DNA of 64,000 nucleotides from Glandiceps talaboti (taxonomy: Eukaryota; Hemichordata; Enteropneusta; Spengelidae), in assembly GCF_964340395.1 (NCBI RefSeq), contig NC_135557.1, forward strand, positions 11,991,046-12,055,045. Direction: 5' to 3'. Positions 34,976 to 48,108 of this stretch are shown here, in pieces. A program made the translations under genes and the position numbers. The notes below the pieces were generated by a model, which was given only the letters and a program-made list of their open reading frames with translations, did no database searches and was not told where the DNA came from. Within the stretch, counting starts at the first letter, position 1; each line of letters starts with the position of its first letter.

Positions 34976-36018
34976 ATTATCATACAAATTAGAAGGGGAC
35001 GCAGTATCAAAGCTAAATAGGTCTGCTTCATACAGACACGATCACTCAGACTCAGGGAAAGACAAAGGTACACACAGGCACACTGTTGGACCAGAACAAA
35101 ATAATACTCCTTTTAAAACCGTAATGCGATGAATGCCCGGCCTTTAATTGTTATTTTCAGTTGCTATCTAGGTCACATTGATATCAGTGACTGAAAGAGT
35201 CTTTCAAATATCGCCAGGACTGCCGTTAATTGACGTATCGGTGTTACACTATATACTTTAGTGAACATTTTGCAATGAATTTCACAGTACCGTGCAACGT
35301 TTCTGCTTGATACAACCACGCAGGAACCGATAAAAAACTGGACATGCTATCTAGTATTGGAATATTTTGACACGGTAATTATCAACTGAGTTTATACCCT
35401 GTTAAGTACCCGCTGGTCATACGCTTTTCTTTCTGTTGAATTGCCCGTGTACATGTACACAATGCATCCTACCCCGGTGATACTACAGAGACCTAAAAGC
35501 TCCTGGCATTGACAATTGTTATCAACTGAGTTTATAGCCTGTTCCGTACTCGCTGGTCATATGATTTTTATTCTATTCAATTGCCCGTGTACACAGTGCA
35601 TCCTACCCCGGTGATACTACAGTGACCTCAAAGCCGCTTGACATTGACAATTGTCAGGGACGCTTCGAGTCATTGAGACTCTGACAGTTTGCATTTAACA
35701 CAAGTCATACAAGTTTTTATTATGACCGCTGAATATGGTCCATTAATTTATCACAAAGCTAATACAATGTCTAAGAATTCTTTTCATGCACTGCAACAAT
35801 TTGAAGGCATAAAAAGCACATCTCAAACTGTTGGTTTATACACAGACATGTGAGAAATGCTCGGAGAAAGGTAGAAATATACAAAGGTTTAGAAATTGGC
35901 CGGTGTGATCACTTGAATTTCGTTTTTACATGAAATTACAGATGTCAATTGGAACCATATACTTATCCTGAAACGATTTCAACGTTTGGCTTATTAATCG
36001 TTACAGTAATCATCAAAC

Positions 36019-36067
36019 ATGATGTTGGAACAACTTTTGGATTATAAATGTTCAACTTCAAAGCGAG
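36019..36067 (+). other. Exon-like segment with ATGATG and strong donor, copy 2
   Basis: Same sequence and donor as 24149-24196. A (GT)n array (about 36127-36182) follows in the presumed intron. Confidence 0.3.
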
Positions 36068-36120
36068 GTAAGTGTCTCTGTCAAAAATTAAAAGTTGTTA
36101 CAATGCTTACATGTGATCGA

Positions 36121-36184
<64 letters not shown>

Positions 36185-36278
36185 CTGTGAGTAATTATAT
36201 ATATTTGGTTCTTGCCTACTTGACTTTATATTTTAAAATCCAAGCAAGAACAAATGTATTTCAGGTGATTTATATTGA

Positions 36279-36768
36279 TAATAATAATAATAATAATAAT
36301 ATTTATTTCTTTAAAAACGCTTTACATGTAAAACAAAACATCTCAAAGCGCTTCACACAACTTTGTAAAAAGAATTTAAAAAACCATCAATAAAATGCAT
36401 GCATTCAATAAAAAGGTGTGTCTTAAGATTTGATTTAAAAACATCAATATTAACGCGAAGACGGAGTGAAACTGGTAGCCGATTCCAGAGACGCGGAGCG
36501 CACATCGAAAAAGCCCTGTCTCCATAAAAAAAACGTGTTGGCAATTGGCTGGTGAAGTGTATGAGCACCTTCGGTAGAGGAACGAAGGGTACGACCAGAA
36601 GAACGGATTTCTAACAGTTCTCTGAGATAAACAGGGGACATGTTACTTAAAACCTAGTATGTTAAACATAGAATTTTGAACTTTATCCGTTTTTGTATGG
36701 GCAGCCAATATAAATTATGAAGAACTGGTGTAATAATATGGTATGTTCTGGGTGTTCTTCACTGGTCG
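36279..36768 (-). mobile_element. 3' fragment of a CR1/L2-like LINE (RT C-terminus plus ATT tail)
   Basis: On the minus strand it reads PVYLRELLEIRSSGRTLRSS, a frameshift at an A-run, then GDRAFSMCAPRLWNRLPVSL and FKSNLKTHLF. This is the very common C-terminal end of non-LTR reverse transcriptases. A short 3' UTR and a (TAT)n tail follow. The 24.37 kb paralogue lacks it, so the empty site is visible there. Confidence 0.85.
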
Positions 36769-36832
36769 CCGAAAGCTTGATGTTACAGCGGTCAACAGAA
36801 ACACATAAACATAAAATAAACTATTCAACATA

Positions 36833-36839
<7 letters not shown>

Positions 36840-36928
<89 letters not shown>

Positions 36929-36931
36929 TAT
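36840..36931. repeat. (TA)n microsatellite
   Basis: About 90 bases of TA with one TG interruption. The paralogous TA tracts at 54191-54276 and 54350-54436 differ in length. Confidence 0.95.
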
Positions 36932-38195
36932 CCAAATGTAGGTTCCAGTTCTTCTCGTGTAAAGTGCTCGGTACGGATGTAGAGCTTGATAAATGATTTG
37001 TCATTTATATATATAGTTTATTTAACTGATTGCTTGATGGAATTGTAAACGGTAGGGTTTCAGTTATACATAGGTCATGAGAACAAAGGTCGAAACATTC
37101 AGATAAAGCATTTGAGATAAATCAAAGACACACCTGAATCAGTAATAGTCTTGCTCGGAAAACCTGTATTTTCCAAAGTTGGTCAATTAAAATAGTTCAA
37201 ATAAGCTATTTTTTGATAATGTCTGTATTTCAAAAACATGTTGTGTCGTTCAGTAAAATGGTGCTGGTATTTCAACCGGATGCATATATATATGTATATA
37301 TGCAAATTAGCCAACCTCCACAATGTTGTTGTGTTTGGTAAACTTATCATGAGTGGAGACTTTATATCAACAGTTGGTTTGACTAAGTATAAAATGTTAT
37401 CACCTATACTAATACAACGTTGCTATGACAGTCTCCAAAAAAACCCGACAGTCTCAATATGTCGGCCTCTAGGCACTATCTGAGCGGCGTTTTCAAAGGC
37501 AAAAAATAAATGTTGTTTCAATTATAACGATGTTGCTTAGACTTCACTTTCCATACAACACCGGTTTTGATTGTATGTGTGGGTCGGTGGGTGGGTGGAT
37601 AGATAAATTGATGGGCAAGTGTGGTATTTGTTATTAATGTTTCGAATGATTCTTGTAGTGAAGAAATAAGGTTTTGATTAGACGAAAACAGACTTTTCCC
37701 ACGATATGGGGCGCCTTGGACGTGAATAGAACTATTGACAAAATTTATCTGTATTAACAAAATTGACAAGCCTCTTTAAATACCCCCTGGCATTGTTATA
37801 ACCCTGTCGAATAAAACGTTTCAGTCAATTGTTCCGTTGTTAGTATATGTCACACACTAGAGCAAGGGAACGGTCTAGGACAAGCTAAGGTACTGTAATC
37901 GACCAACCAAGCGTTCACTCATAAACATTGAGTGATAACAGCAAAATTCCAAACATAAAATGTTGTTTTTTTGGTAGAAACATTTACTAGTTAAAGACAT
38001 TTAAACCTGACAAAATTGTTAAAATAAATAGCGTTACTGATGTCTTGTGCGCATGGCCGATTGTAACCAACTCCCTGAAGTGAATATAGGGCAAGTATTC
38101 TATGGAAGTGTACATCATTTATCCATTTTGTTGTTAACAACGAAGTATTCGTAACTATAAACAAATCATGTTGCCATCAAAAACAAATATGATAT

Positions 38196-38401
38196 TTGAA
38201 TGTCAATGATAGTTATGTTTTCACCAATGAAATTACCGAATTGATAAAGAATTTACATCTCAATGCTTCTTTTGACCAATTATACAGTCGAACTGAAAGT
38301 TTGCATTTCACCACTCCCTTACTGTATTTTAGACCGAGTGTTCAGGCAACAACCTCAGCACTCCTTCGGCATCTGTGGCTGTTTGAAATTGTTGAAACCA
38401 G
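38196..38401 (+). other. Putative leader exon of gene C, with an open frame
   Basis: The segment ends in AAACCAG|GTAGGC. Unlike in B, it is open without stops (FTNEITELIKNLHLNASF ... LLRHLWLFEIVET). Splicing to 39433 would keep the frame open into MKSS. It lacks an in-frame ATG, so it is most simply an untranslated exon. The D copy is 55621-55826. Confidence 0.35.
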
Positions 38402-39457
38402 GTAGGCATGAAAATATGTTCAAATTTCATGTGCGCTTTTCTTCGACAAATTTTACTCCGATGTAAAAATCAGTCTTATTTTTCGCTTGATTTTGACGAA
38501 TATTTTATTGTCATCATTGAAGTCCTGCATATGATCAGCCATAAGACCGAAATTTGTAGCACAGGCTTTCAATGTGTCTCGTAACTACGGTGCTAATACC
38601 AGAGCAATATCGACTTTTTGCGTATTAATATATCTTTTTCAACTCATCTCGTACTCATTTTTTGTTACCGCGGTAGTCATTCCAGTTTGGGTCCTCCCAC
38701 CCTATACCTCGTGCCTTCTCAGTTTCCGTTCAACAGCTCTATCTTCTTGTCGACACACTTATCTTTGGTTATTCATAAGGAAAGGCGGCCTCGTCGATCA
38801 GCAACCGTTTATATTTTTTTTAAAAGCACAACATTTAGCTTTTTGCGAACGAAATGCAAACGTTGTAGATAATTAATCGATAAAACTCGATTTTTTTATG
38901 ATCTCTACAACTACAAATTAATCAAGTGACAGATTTACATGAAATATCGCTAGTTAAGTATAGAAAACGAATTACTACCAAAATAGAGAGACTATACAGT
39001 TTCAATTGAGCGGCATAGAATATAAAAGATACATTTTTATCCCGCTTTCAACACAAATGAACTCCAAGTGTAACATTTTTTGTGCGTGCTCACTATCAGT
39101 GTGTGTGTATTTTGTCTTATGTAATTTGTAACAAAATGAGGAAGACTGTGCGAGATGTAGAATCATCGTGCCGCCTAATTGAAAGTGTATAGTCTCTGTT
39201 GTTTGGTAGTAATTCAATACAAGTTACTTTTGGTATATAGTCATTTCAATGAAATCATACTACAATGTACAACTCCTTCTGACCTATTTTGGGTAACTTA
39301 AAACTAAAACGTAAGACACTGGTGGTCTGTACCCAAGTAACATATCTGTTTAAAAAGTGTAATTTATTGCTTGTGGAATTGTGGAAAATGATTTTAGGTT
39401 TTGATTTTGGGATTGTTCTGTTTCAATTTCAGTCGAATTCAAAAAGACGAAAACAAC

Positions 39458-42400
39458 ATGAAAAGGTAAGCGTTTCCTTTCCATAACTGCTTGTATGTAG
39501 GTTGAGTCATATACTTGTTTGGTTAATTTGTAAGGCCATCTAGTTTTTCACTGCCGACCCTAAGCAGAAGTTGATGCCCTCTTCGGCAGATGAAAACGAC
39601 ACTAGTCCTAATATTAGAGTGCAGTGCACTGAGACCAGGAGCGCGTTAGATTTGCACAATCATGATTGTGATTAATCTGACGTCATTTTTGGAAACGAGG
39701 TTGTGAATTTAACAAAACGCTCAGTCACATTCATGATTAGGCCTAGAAAACAAATTTAGTTCCGGTTTGACCACCTAGTTTTTCACTGCCGACCCTTTGT
39801 ACATATTCTAGAACAAACTAATAAAATCGCGAAAATTGTGAAGTCTCGAATAGTGGAAATAGTGGAAACTGACATCAACTTAATAAGGCAATATAAAACT
39901 GTTCTTTCAATCTTTAATGGCTGTACATCTGATGAGAGGAAACCAATAACGCAGAGATCATTTGGAATATAACAGAAAAATATCTACCTGAACTAGACAC
40001 TCACACATGAAAAAAATGAAATGAAATAAAGCATATATCTAATCTAAAATAGAGCGTAATCGGAACAACACGTTTTTTAAATATTTCCATTGGGTTGAGA
40101 AGAGACCTAACAATTAGAAATGTCCAACTCATTCTACTCTAAACCTTCCTTGCTTGGTCGAGTATATTTCTTTTTGTAGTGAAATTCGTCTGGTATAAGT
40201 ATTTAACTGTTTAGAGGTTTCGGTATAAACTTTATGATTGTTGGTTTTACAATATGGCAGAAGTTACTCTATACCGATTATCATTGCTGGGATTAAGTAC
40301 AACTGTTGACATCAGACCGTGGACAAACGGAGCCTGTTACAAACAGGGAAAGTAAACACATCAATAGGATTTATAACACTTAGCACAGCAGGCTGGAACA
40401 GCAGAGGCTTGTATTACATTTCATAGTTTAATCAGAACAGTTTTATGGCCTCTTTATGAGTACATGAAATACCAGGGGAACTTCTAGTTTGTTTGTGAAG
40501 ATGAACTATTTATGCAACTGTTCTTATCAAATAATGAAATATAAGTCTTCGTTATTCCAACATGTTGTGCCAAGTGAAGTTAATCCAATGCACCTGACTG
40601 TTTACTTTCCCTGTTTTTAACAGGTTATGTTTGTCCACGAGTTGATGTCGTCACTTGTCTGTCCGGTCCCATCCTTCTCTGAGCTCTTTCTGTTTTAGCC
40701 ATAAACGAAATTCGGTGTATATGCTAATAATCTGTACTATAATATTATACAAACAATCGCCTATAAATTATTCAAATATTTTCAACTAAATCTTTCAAAA
40801 TTAATTTCAAAAAATGAAACACTGTACATTTAAGCTTATTGCACCGCATGTTTCAGCGCGGCATGTTGGAAATAAATTCTCCCCTGACAAAAACATACAT
40901 TCTAACAACATGTTTCAATACAACTTTGAAAAATTACTTTCGTCTGTCAATATGTACTAAAGCATATGCTTTATAACTACTCTTCGCAAAGATGCTTTCT
41001 GATTAAGTACATTACGGTGTATTTTAAAATGACTTCTGGAATAATTGATTAAAAGGAAGAATTACACAAAAGGACCTTCAAATATGTTTCCAGAAAACGA
41101 TTAATATATGATGGCGTATTTAGTTTCAATACAATGAGTAACAAAAGACTAAGGCAAATAATTATGTATACGTCAATCATTGTTGCTATAGCAACAACTT
41201 TAGATATAAAACATCCACTGTTGGCTGTAATGCACTAAAATCATGTTTTAAAATAATTCTGGTGTACATTTTTGCTTTTTGGCCACAACACTAGATATTT
41301 TAATGCACCGAATATATCAGTAGAAGTGGTAAGAAAAAAATCAACAAGTTAATTGATGTTTTATTAGTTAACTGTGCAGTAAAATATATAAATATATATG
41401 TAAGTTATTCTTAATATATGTGATAAAGGGTTGGTGTAAATTAATACTAATGCTTGGTTGTTAAGATCCGCAATATAACAGCTATGAAACATTCCGTTTG
41501 GAAACTGTAATGATTTGCATAAAACGGCATTACTAAATCGTCTCATTATTTCAATTATTATAAGGGTGACACTAATATTTTTGTTTCTCATTATCCGACC
41601 GACCCAAATTTCCAGCACCAATATCACAATAATGTTTTGTATTCCCGCCCTTAATACTGGACTGTCGACATAATCTACATTTATGGCAGCGACGACATTT
41701 GTTTACGAACATTTCTTTTACTTTCGAAAGTTATTCAAGTGGGGATGGGGGATAATTAAGGAGGGCTGACAATATGACAGTTGTGTAGAGAAGCTGGGAA
41801 ATGGCTTTTCACCAGGAATCATATAAAAAGAAAATAAATATGAGGAAAAGTCGAGGCAGACAAACATGAAGATGGTTTCTCAATTTTTATTTTGTTTTGT
41901 AAATCAACCGACGGGTCCATAGTTGCTATGTAAAAGAAATGAGAAACGCAAACAACAATGTCACCCCTATAGTGAATTCGTGAGTTTATTTTCCATTATT
42001 CCATGTTAAAAATTGGGAGTTTATAGTACACGTCTTCTAATTTGTAATCCTTAGTTTAATATTAAATTTTAATTTGCTAAAAAATTCCCATATGATGTAG
42101 TATAATAAATGTGTCATAGTAATTATAGCACCTGCACGTATATTCTGCAACTTTTCCAACCAACATCAGCTATTTTTCCACGCATGTAAGCACAGGAGAT
42201 GAATTTTATTCTATGCGTTCACTCAAATATCGTGGTTAAATTATACAAACTCATCGTAACAAAGTACTCAGCTAACTTCATATACGTCTGAGGATGAAAC
42301 GGAATGTTTTTATTCGTATTAAAAGGTATAATTATTTATTACCAAATTTAATCATCAAAGGTTACATTATTTTTCTTTTCAAAAATTAGCTCAGAACTTT

Positions 42401-45400
42401 ATTATGTATTTCAAATATAAATCAATACTAATAAGGGTAGTAGACAGTAAAACACTAAAGTTGAAGCCCATAGCCCATATATTTTTAATCTATCCATTTT
42501 GATATATTTCCAGTAATCGTCGTCATGGTTACTTGTTCAATTGCACGTGTACTCGACTTAAACTTTTGGATGAATAATTTGCATATATTTAACATATTTG
42601 CATAAACTTAGTTTTGACGTTTCCTTTCAGCTCCATTGGGATTGCATTATTCTTTGTCAGTTTCCTTCTGAGGCAGTACAAGGTAGAGGCAGGTAAGGTA
42701 ACTATTTGTTTATGTAATGAATTGGTATGTACATACAAAATTTAGGTAGATATTGTTTTATTTACGTAATTCGTTTAACATACACGTACTAGTTTACATA
42801 GTCTAGTTATAGCTCTGTGCTATTTCCAAACTCTAAAATAATTTATATATAATTTATATACTTTACCCACAGACTGTACTATGGTGGCCGTACCAGCCAA
42901 TGGACTAATAGATGGAACAACAGGAGAAATGGTTTCAGTCAATGCAGTAGTAACACTCACATGTAATAACGCAATTGCCGTGAGTGGCGCGGCTTCTATA
43001 ACATGCCTAGGAGATGACACATGGTCACCAGATGCCTTCGGCACTTGCACTTCAGGTAAATAATTATCCTTAGTAGGGAATCTGGAACTTCCAGTAATTA
43101 CAAGCGGGGAATTACGAGGTGGGTCACTTTTTACAACTCGGTACATTGGGGAAAGCCTTATTATAGAAAATGGAAATTAGGGTATGCTCACATTTTACCT
43201 TCACTCATTTTCATCTAAATCTTCATTATTTTGTTATTTTGGCCTGATCCCACCGCTGCCACCGGTTCGAAATCCTACTACTACCACATTCCACCACTAT
43301 CACCATTGTAAAGTACCTTGATTACGATTTCTTTGTGGTCAAATTACTTGATTTATGAAAAATAATTTGAATTTTTTCAGGAATTTTTTTCAGTCGAATT
43401 GCAAGATGTGATTGAGTCATACAAACTAATTAGGTTTCTTCTTGGCCAATCATTTTATTAAGTTTCTTAATTTTTATTTAGGATTCGTAAAAATAAAGCT
43501 CCCCAATCGATGGTTATAATTTGGTGGTCAAAATAAAAAAAGAAAAAGAATTACATTGATTTTGGTCTGGTGGGAAAGCAAGGATTAGGAAAATAATGGC
43601 ATTTTAAAGACTCAGTCGAATTGATGGGACAATTTCGGTAATATCGTAACATATCAATAAAAAGGAAATGAGTTTATTGTTAGTTGTGTTGTGAGGAGGG
43701 GAGCAGGTCTCACAGTAGTAAAAGGAAATTTTAAAACAACATGGCAAGGTATTGGGGACACTGTGGTGGGTTGTTGACCTTAGTCCTGAACTATTAGATT
43801 TGTGATCATCTAGTCCTTTGGGGTTCAAGACTTCAGCTCACCCTATTAGATCCAAACGCTGGCATTAATTTAATATAAACTCAAACTCACTGTGGTGGTA
43901 ATAGTGGGGAATAACAAATGCCTTTAAAATTATCAGTGTGATGGGATCTTATTATAGAAAAAATTCCCTGTCTAGATAGTGGGATTCCAACCCAGGACTT
44001 ACTGATTACAAATCTTTAGCTCTAAAACTATGCCACATGAGAGGTGGCGTTAATTTATTTTATCATTTAAATATTTGAACAAGAGGAGGGTCATATGAAA
44101 GGAAATTGACGGAGAGTCATTTTTACCACCACGGAAGACTCCCTAAAACATCTTTTAGCTTTAAATACTGAGAAACGTTTATATAGTCCCAATATACTAA
44201 TGAATGGTGTGTGTGTGTGTGTGTATCTGTATCTGTGTCTATGTCAGTGGGTGTCAAAGCATGTGTGAGAGGCTATGTATGCATTTTGATATGTACTTGT
44301 TTGCCCTTAACATTTCCTCCTCTGCCCCTCCCTGCCGTTTTAACCACCATGATGCCAAGTTTATTGTGTTGATGTCTGGTTCAGTTAAGCATTGTTTTAA
44401 AAGTGATATGCTATTTTGATATGTAGTTCTATTTTCTAATTTACAAATCATAAACAGACTGTGCTGCTCTGACAGCAGTAGACGGTGGAACTCTGTCAAG
44501 CGAAGCCGTCACATCTACTACGGTGGTTGAACTGACGTGTGATGACGGATCAGTTGTGACTGGTGATTCATCAACAACTTGTACTGCTGGTGCATGGAGT
44601 GCTACACTGGGAACCTGTCCATCCTCAGGTAAAAGATTATCGTATACATTATATCTACCACTTAACTATTTGGTAGACCTTTGTAAGAGTCTGACTTGAA
44701 ATACACAGCTATATTGCATATGTTTGTTAGAATAAGTATGCATCTATATTGTTTATATTTGTAAGAGGTAGCCTTCAAACTTACATTGATAGTTTATAAT
44801 TTTGTAAAAGTTAGGCTGCATGTATGTACTTATATTATACATCTGTGCAAGAGTTAGACTCTAGCTGTGGTAGTTCCTGTAACTCAGGTGTTATTTTGTT
44901 TTATCAAGACAACAAACAACACATTCACTGAAAATTGTGAAATACTAACGATAATGATATTATTTGGACATTGTACATGTTTTATCTTGACAGAACCAGA
45001 AACTACAACAGAAGCAGAAAGCGACGAAACCACAGGTACGACTATTACATTTTGTAATGTAATGTAATGCGATGTGATGTGATGTGATGTGATGTGATGA
45101 GATGTGATGTGATGTGATGAAAAGTGATGTCATGTCATGTCATGTGATGAAAATTAATGTCATGCGATATGATGTGATGAAACGTGATACGAAATGATGT
45201 GATGTAATATGATGTGATGTGATGTGATGAAATATGATGTCATGTCATGTCATGTCATGTCATGATGAAATTTGATGAGATGTGATGTGATGTGATGTGA
45301 CGAAATGTGATGAAATGTGATGTGATGTGATGTTATGTTATGTGATATTATGTTATGTGAGGTGATGTAATGTGATGAAATGTCATGTCATGTCATGTCA

Positions 45401-46184
45401 TGTGATGAAATGTGTTGTGATGTGACCTCATGTCATGTCATGTCATGTCATGTCATGTCATGTGATGAAATGTGATGTGATGTGATTTGATGTGATGTGA
45501 TGTGATGTGATGTGATTTGATGTGATGTGATGTGATGTGATGTGATGTGACATGAGATGTGATGGGATGGGATGGAATATCATCTGATGGGATCTTGTGA
45601 TGATGATCTTGGGATGATGTGTGGTGTGGTTTGGTGTTACGTGACATGACGAAATATGACATACCTGACATGAAATGATGTGATGAGACGTGATCTCACT
45701 TAAAATGTAATTCTATGTGGTATGGTATATACGGTGTGATATGATGTGGTGTGGTGTGGTGTGGTGTGGTGTGGTGCAGTGTGATGTGATGTGTTATGGT
45801 GTGGTGTGGTGTGGTGTGATGTGATGTGATACGCTGTGGTGTGATGTGATGTGATATGATGTAATGTGATGTGACAGAATAGCTATATCTTATAATGTAA
45901 CACATTCCATGTTTACCTTTCCTTTTTTCCTAGAATAAAGTTTGGAATAAAGTATTCCAGTAACATTATCAATATTTCTAGGTCTAGTATGTATGTGAAA
46001 AAAGAGGGATGAAATCTGACATCGACGTGCACTGAGAATCTTATTAATTAAAAAGCGTCATGAATGGTTGATTTTTTTTCTTTTTCTAGAAAGCGCTGAA
46101 GACAGTGGAAGTATCAATCCGGCATTGAATAATTTGATCATCATGAATGTGATCATTGCGATACTTGGGTTCATACATATCTAA
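39458..46184 (+). CDS. Gene C: small two-CCP (Sushi) surface protein, probably GPI-anchored
   Basis: Six coding exons: 39458-39465, 42631-42692, 42873-43055, 44458-44628, 44994-45035 and 46090-46184. They total 561 bases, or 186 aa, with all phases compatible. The signal peptide is MKSSIGIALFFVSFLLRQY... (residues 1-23). CCP module 1 has DCTMV, TLTC, ITC, TWSP and GTC. CCP module 2 has DCAAL, ELTCDDGS, TTC, GAW and TLGTC. The stalk EPETTTEAESDETT and the tail SAEDSGSINPALNN plus LIIMNVIIAILGF follow, with the stop immediately after the hydrophobic segment. There are eight cysteines, all in the CCP modules. Intron 1 contains a conserved CRE and a MITE-like inverted repeat. Surface display through a GPI anchor is inferred. 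The ligand and the cell type are unknown. Confidence 0.8.
39655..39685. promoter_or_regulatory. 16-bp palindrome and CRE in intron 1 of gene C
   Basis: CACAATCATGATTGTG (39655-39670) is a perfect palindrome. TGACGTCA (39678-39685) follows seven bases later. The pair is repeated in D at 57077-57107, and in B with one mismatch in the palindrome. Confidence 0.35.
40307..40649. mobile_element. MITE-like element with about 50-bp inverted ends in gene C intron 1
   Basis: The left end 40307-40357 (GTGGACAAACGGAGCCTG..., AAACAGGGAAAGTAAAC) is complementary, with mismatches, to 40600-40649 (GTTTACTTTCCCTGTTT..., GTTTGTCCACGAG). The element is about 340 bases and shows no coding capacity. It is present in D (57727-58069) and absent from gene B. 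Confidence 0.65.
40650..42630. other. Remainder of gene C intron 1
   Basis: AT-rich, with no exon seen. The minus-strand open frame at 41364-41627 is not supported by any recognised domain. Confidence 0.5.
42873..43055 (+). CDS. Gene C exon 3: CCP/Sushi module 1
   Basis: The 183-base exon is phase 1 at both ends, between TTTACCCACAG and TCAG|GTAAAT. It has four Cys and TWSPDAFGTC at the end. It is two codons longer than in B. Confidence 0.8.
43056..44457 (+). other. Gene C intron 3
   Basis: The intron is 1.4 kb and non-coding, with a short TG array near 44206-44225. No exon is seen. Confidence 0.6.
44458..44628 (+). CDS. Gene C exon 4: CCP/Sushi module 2
   Basis: The 171-base exon is phase 1 at both ends. 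It has the LTCDDGS, GAW and TLGTC blocks. Differences from the D exon are silent. Confidence 0.85.
45052..45880. repeat. (TGATG)n-type pentamer satellite in the last intron of gene C
   Basis: About 830 bases of pentamers with a TCATG sub-array, the shared island (GGTGTTACGTGACATGACG, near 45640) and a GTGTG-rich end. Confidence 0.95.
46090..46184 (+). CDS. Gene C exon 6: pre-anchor region and hydrophobic C-terminus
   Basis: The acceptor is TTTTTCTAG. It encodes SAEDSGSINPALNNLIIM and then a hydrophobic run to TAA at 46182-46184. Twenty-six of 30 residues match gene B. Confidence 0.8.
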
Positions 46185-47910
46185 AATACAAAGATATGAT
46201 GTGAGTATGTTATATAAAGTTATTTGAGTTTGGCATTGTAGAGTAGAGTAGAGTATAGTGAGTCTGATATCTATCTTTGAACATAGAACTTAAATGATCA
46301 CACGTGTATCTGTGTTTGTGTCTATGTCTGTGTCTGTGTCTGTGTGCATATGTTTGTGTGTCTATTTGCGTGTATTTGTGCGGGTATTTCTATTATTATA
46401 CATATGCACGTACCAGTGATACTAGTAGTTTGTTGCTTGTATTAAATTGAAAAGTCAAGAAAAGAAAGGTGAAAGAATAGTGAAACATTCGTGGATCAGG
46501 GATGATTGAATAGACAAATAAACAACACAGGAAAAGGAAGAGTTTTCAGAGCATTTCGGTAATGTGTTCAACGACTTACCCACTTACCTGTCAGCACATT
46601 CCTCATTAGTTGGTGTGTACACATATAAGAATACTATGATGTACATGTAATACAGCGGGTTTCACAATACCGTTCAACATCTCTATTTGATATAACCACA
46701 AAGATCTCAATATGAAACTGCACATACTACACTTCAGGATATCAATTTATTGCTACATTTATTGCTACATAACAAGACGCAGATGCGCTGCTGCTAATGT
46801 TTTGAAGTCTACATTTTCTGTCTGCATCATGGCACAGTTCATTTTATTTCATTTAAGACAAAATGTTGCAAGAAACTGTATTCTTCAACACTAGGGTACT
46901 AGGGCAGTGATCTTGTGGCTACCTTTCAACAAATTTCCGAATTTATTTGGACGAAGAACTTCTATTATTATATAATCATTTCAATCTTGCTATAGCATGC
47001 TAAGTTTCTAATTATCTTCTGCATGGTTGTATCAAAGAGAGAAGTTGTACGGTGTTTTGAAATTCGCTGTACATATTTATTGGTATCTGTACTGATTATT
47101 TTCCTGTGTTTTTTTTTTTGATGTATCACTTATTCATGATGTTTCATTTTTCTTCCAGATTCCAGGCTAGCTGCCAAGAAAAGATTTAAAATTAAGTGTA
47201 TTAATATTCAGATTTGCCATTTCATTTTATTTTCATAATGCACCGCATTTCATCTTTCTCTGCTAGCCAGCGTACAACATGACATGATACTTGACGTGTA
47301 GCTCTCAATCAATAGTCCTCAAACTAAAATGTATTCAATTGTAACAGGTATTACAGGGGTAAGCTCTCCCCGCCACTTTTCATCTACGTACACACGGACT
47401 GAAATTCATCGTCTTTAAATAACCAAACTCCCGTAGATACAACCAAAAGCTAAAAATTTCCCCTTTTGAAAATTGTAATCAATATTTAGAAGTCAATATT
47501 TCATACAACCTCTCTTTGAAATTTGAACAATATTTTAGTTAAAATGTCGACGATTCTCAAAGTGTAGGCTTTGTTTTTGTTTACTACAACTTATCTAAAC
47601 CATCTAATACACATATATTTACTATTGCACATGTGTTTTAATATAACTAGCTATGGTAACCAATCTTTGGTTGTCTGAATGATATCATAGGCAAGGTGTT
47701 TGCTATGACATTACAATGGATGGTATAAACACAATGGGTTGTTATTATATCCAATGTAGTGATCGCCCTCTATGTTTTGGATGACAGAGTAACAGAGATG
47801 AACAATAATTTTAATATTCATATATCTTTACTTGCACAACAGCGTAATTCAAAAGAAATAAATTCCTCTCTGTAAGTAACTGATAATTATGGTAAAACAC
47901 CCTGTCCATC

Positions 47911-48108
47911 ATGATGTTTACATGCAATGTTGTGATCATGTCCGCACTGGTTGTGCTATTGTTAAGACAACCCAACTTTGGAATAAAAACTCCATCATAT
48001 GTCATGGAGAATATTTTATACTCTAGGAAGGTTAATTATTCATTCACCGTCAACGGTCAAAGGTCAAATACTCTGATCTGTGTCAAATTTCACTTTGTTT
48101 TCGTGTAA
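47911..48108 (+). CDS. Small ORF with hydrophobic N-terminus, paralogue of 20632-20836
   Basis: It encodes 65 aa from ATG 47911 (MMFTCNVVIMSALVVLLLRQ..., then an NYS sequon). It aligns without indels to the copy downstream of B. There is no known family, and it may be chance. Confidence 0.3.
   Translation: MMFTCNVVIMSALVVLLLRQPNFGIKTPSYVMENILYSRKVNYSFTVNGQRSNTLICVKFHFVFV

Noticed and set aside
38574-38876. Hydrophobic plus-strand frames of 84-100 aa (also at 55999-56297)
   Set aside because: Overlapping frames in T-rich intron sequence. In the B copies the corresponding frames differ, and no start or splice context supports them.
42820-43146. 108-aa minus-strand frame opposite CCP1 (also at 60240-60566)
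   Set aside because: It is the shadow of the CCP1 exon and its flanking introns. The plus strand has the cysteine pattern and matched splice sites.
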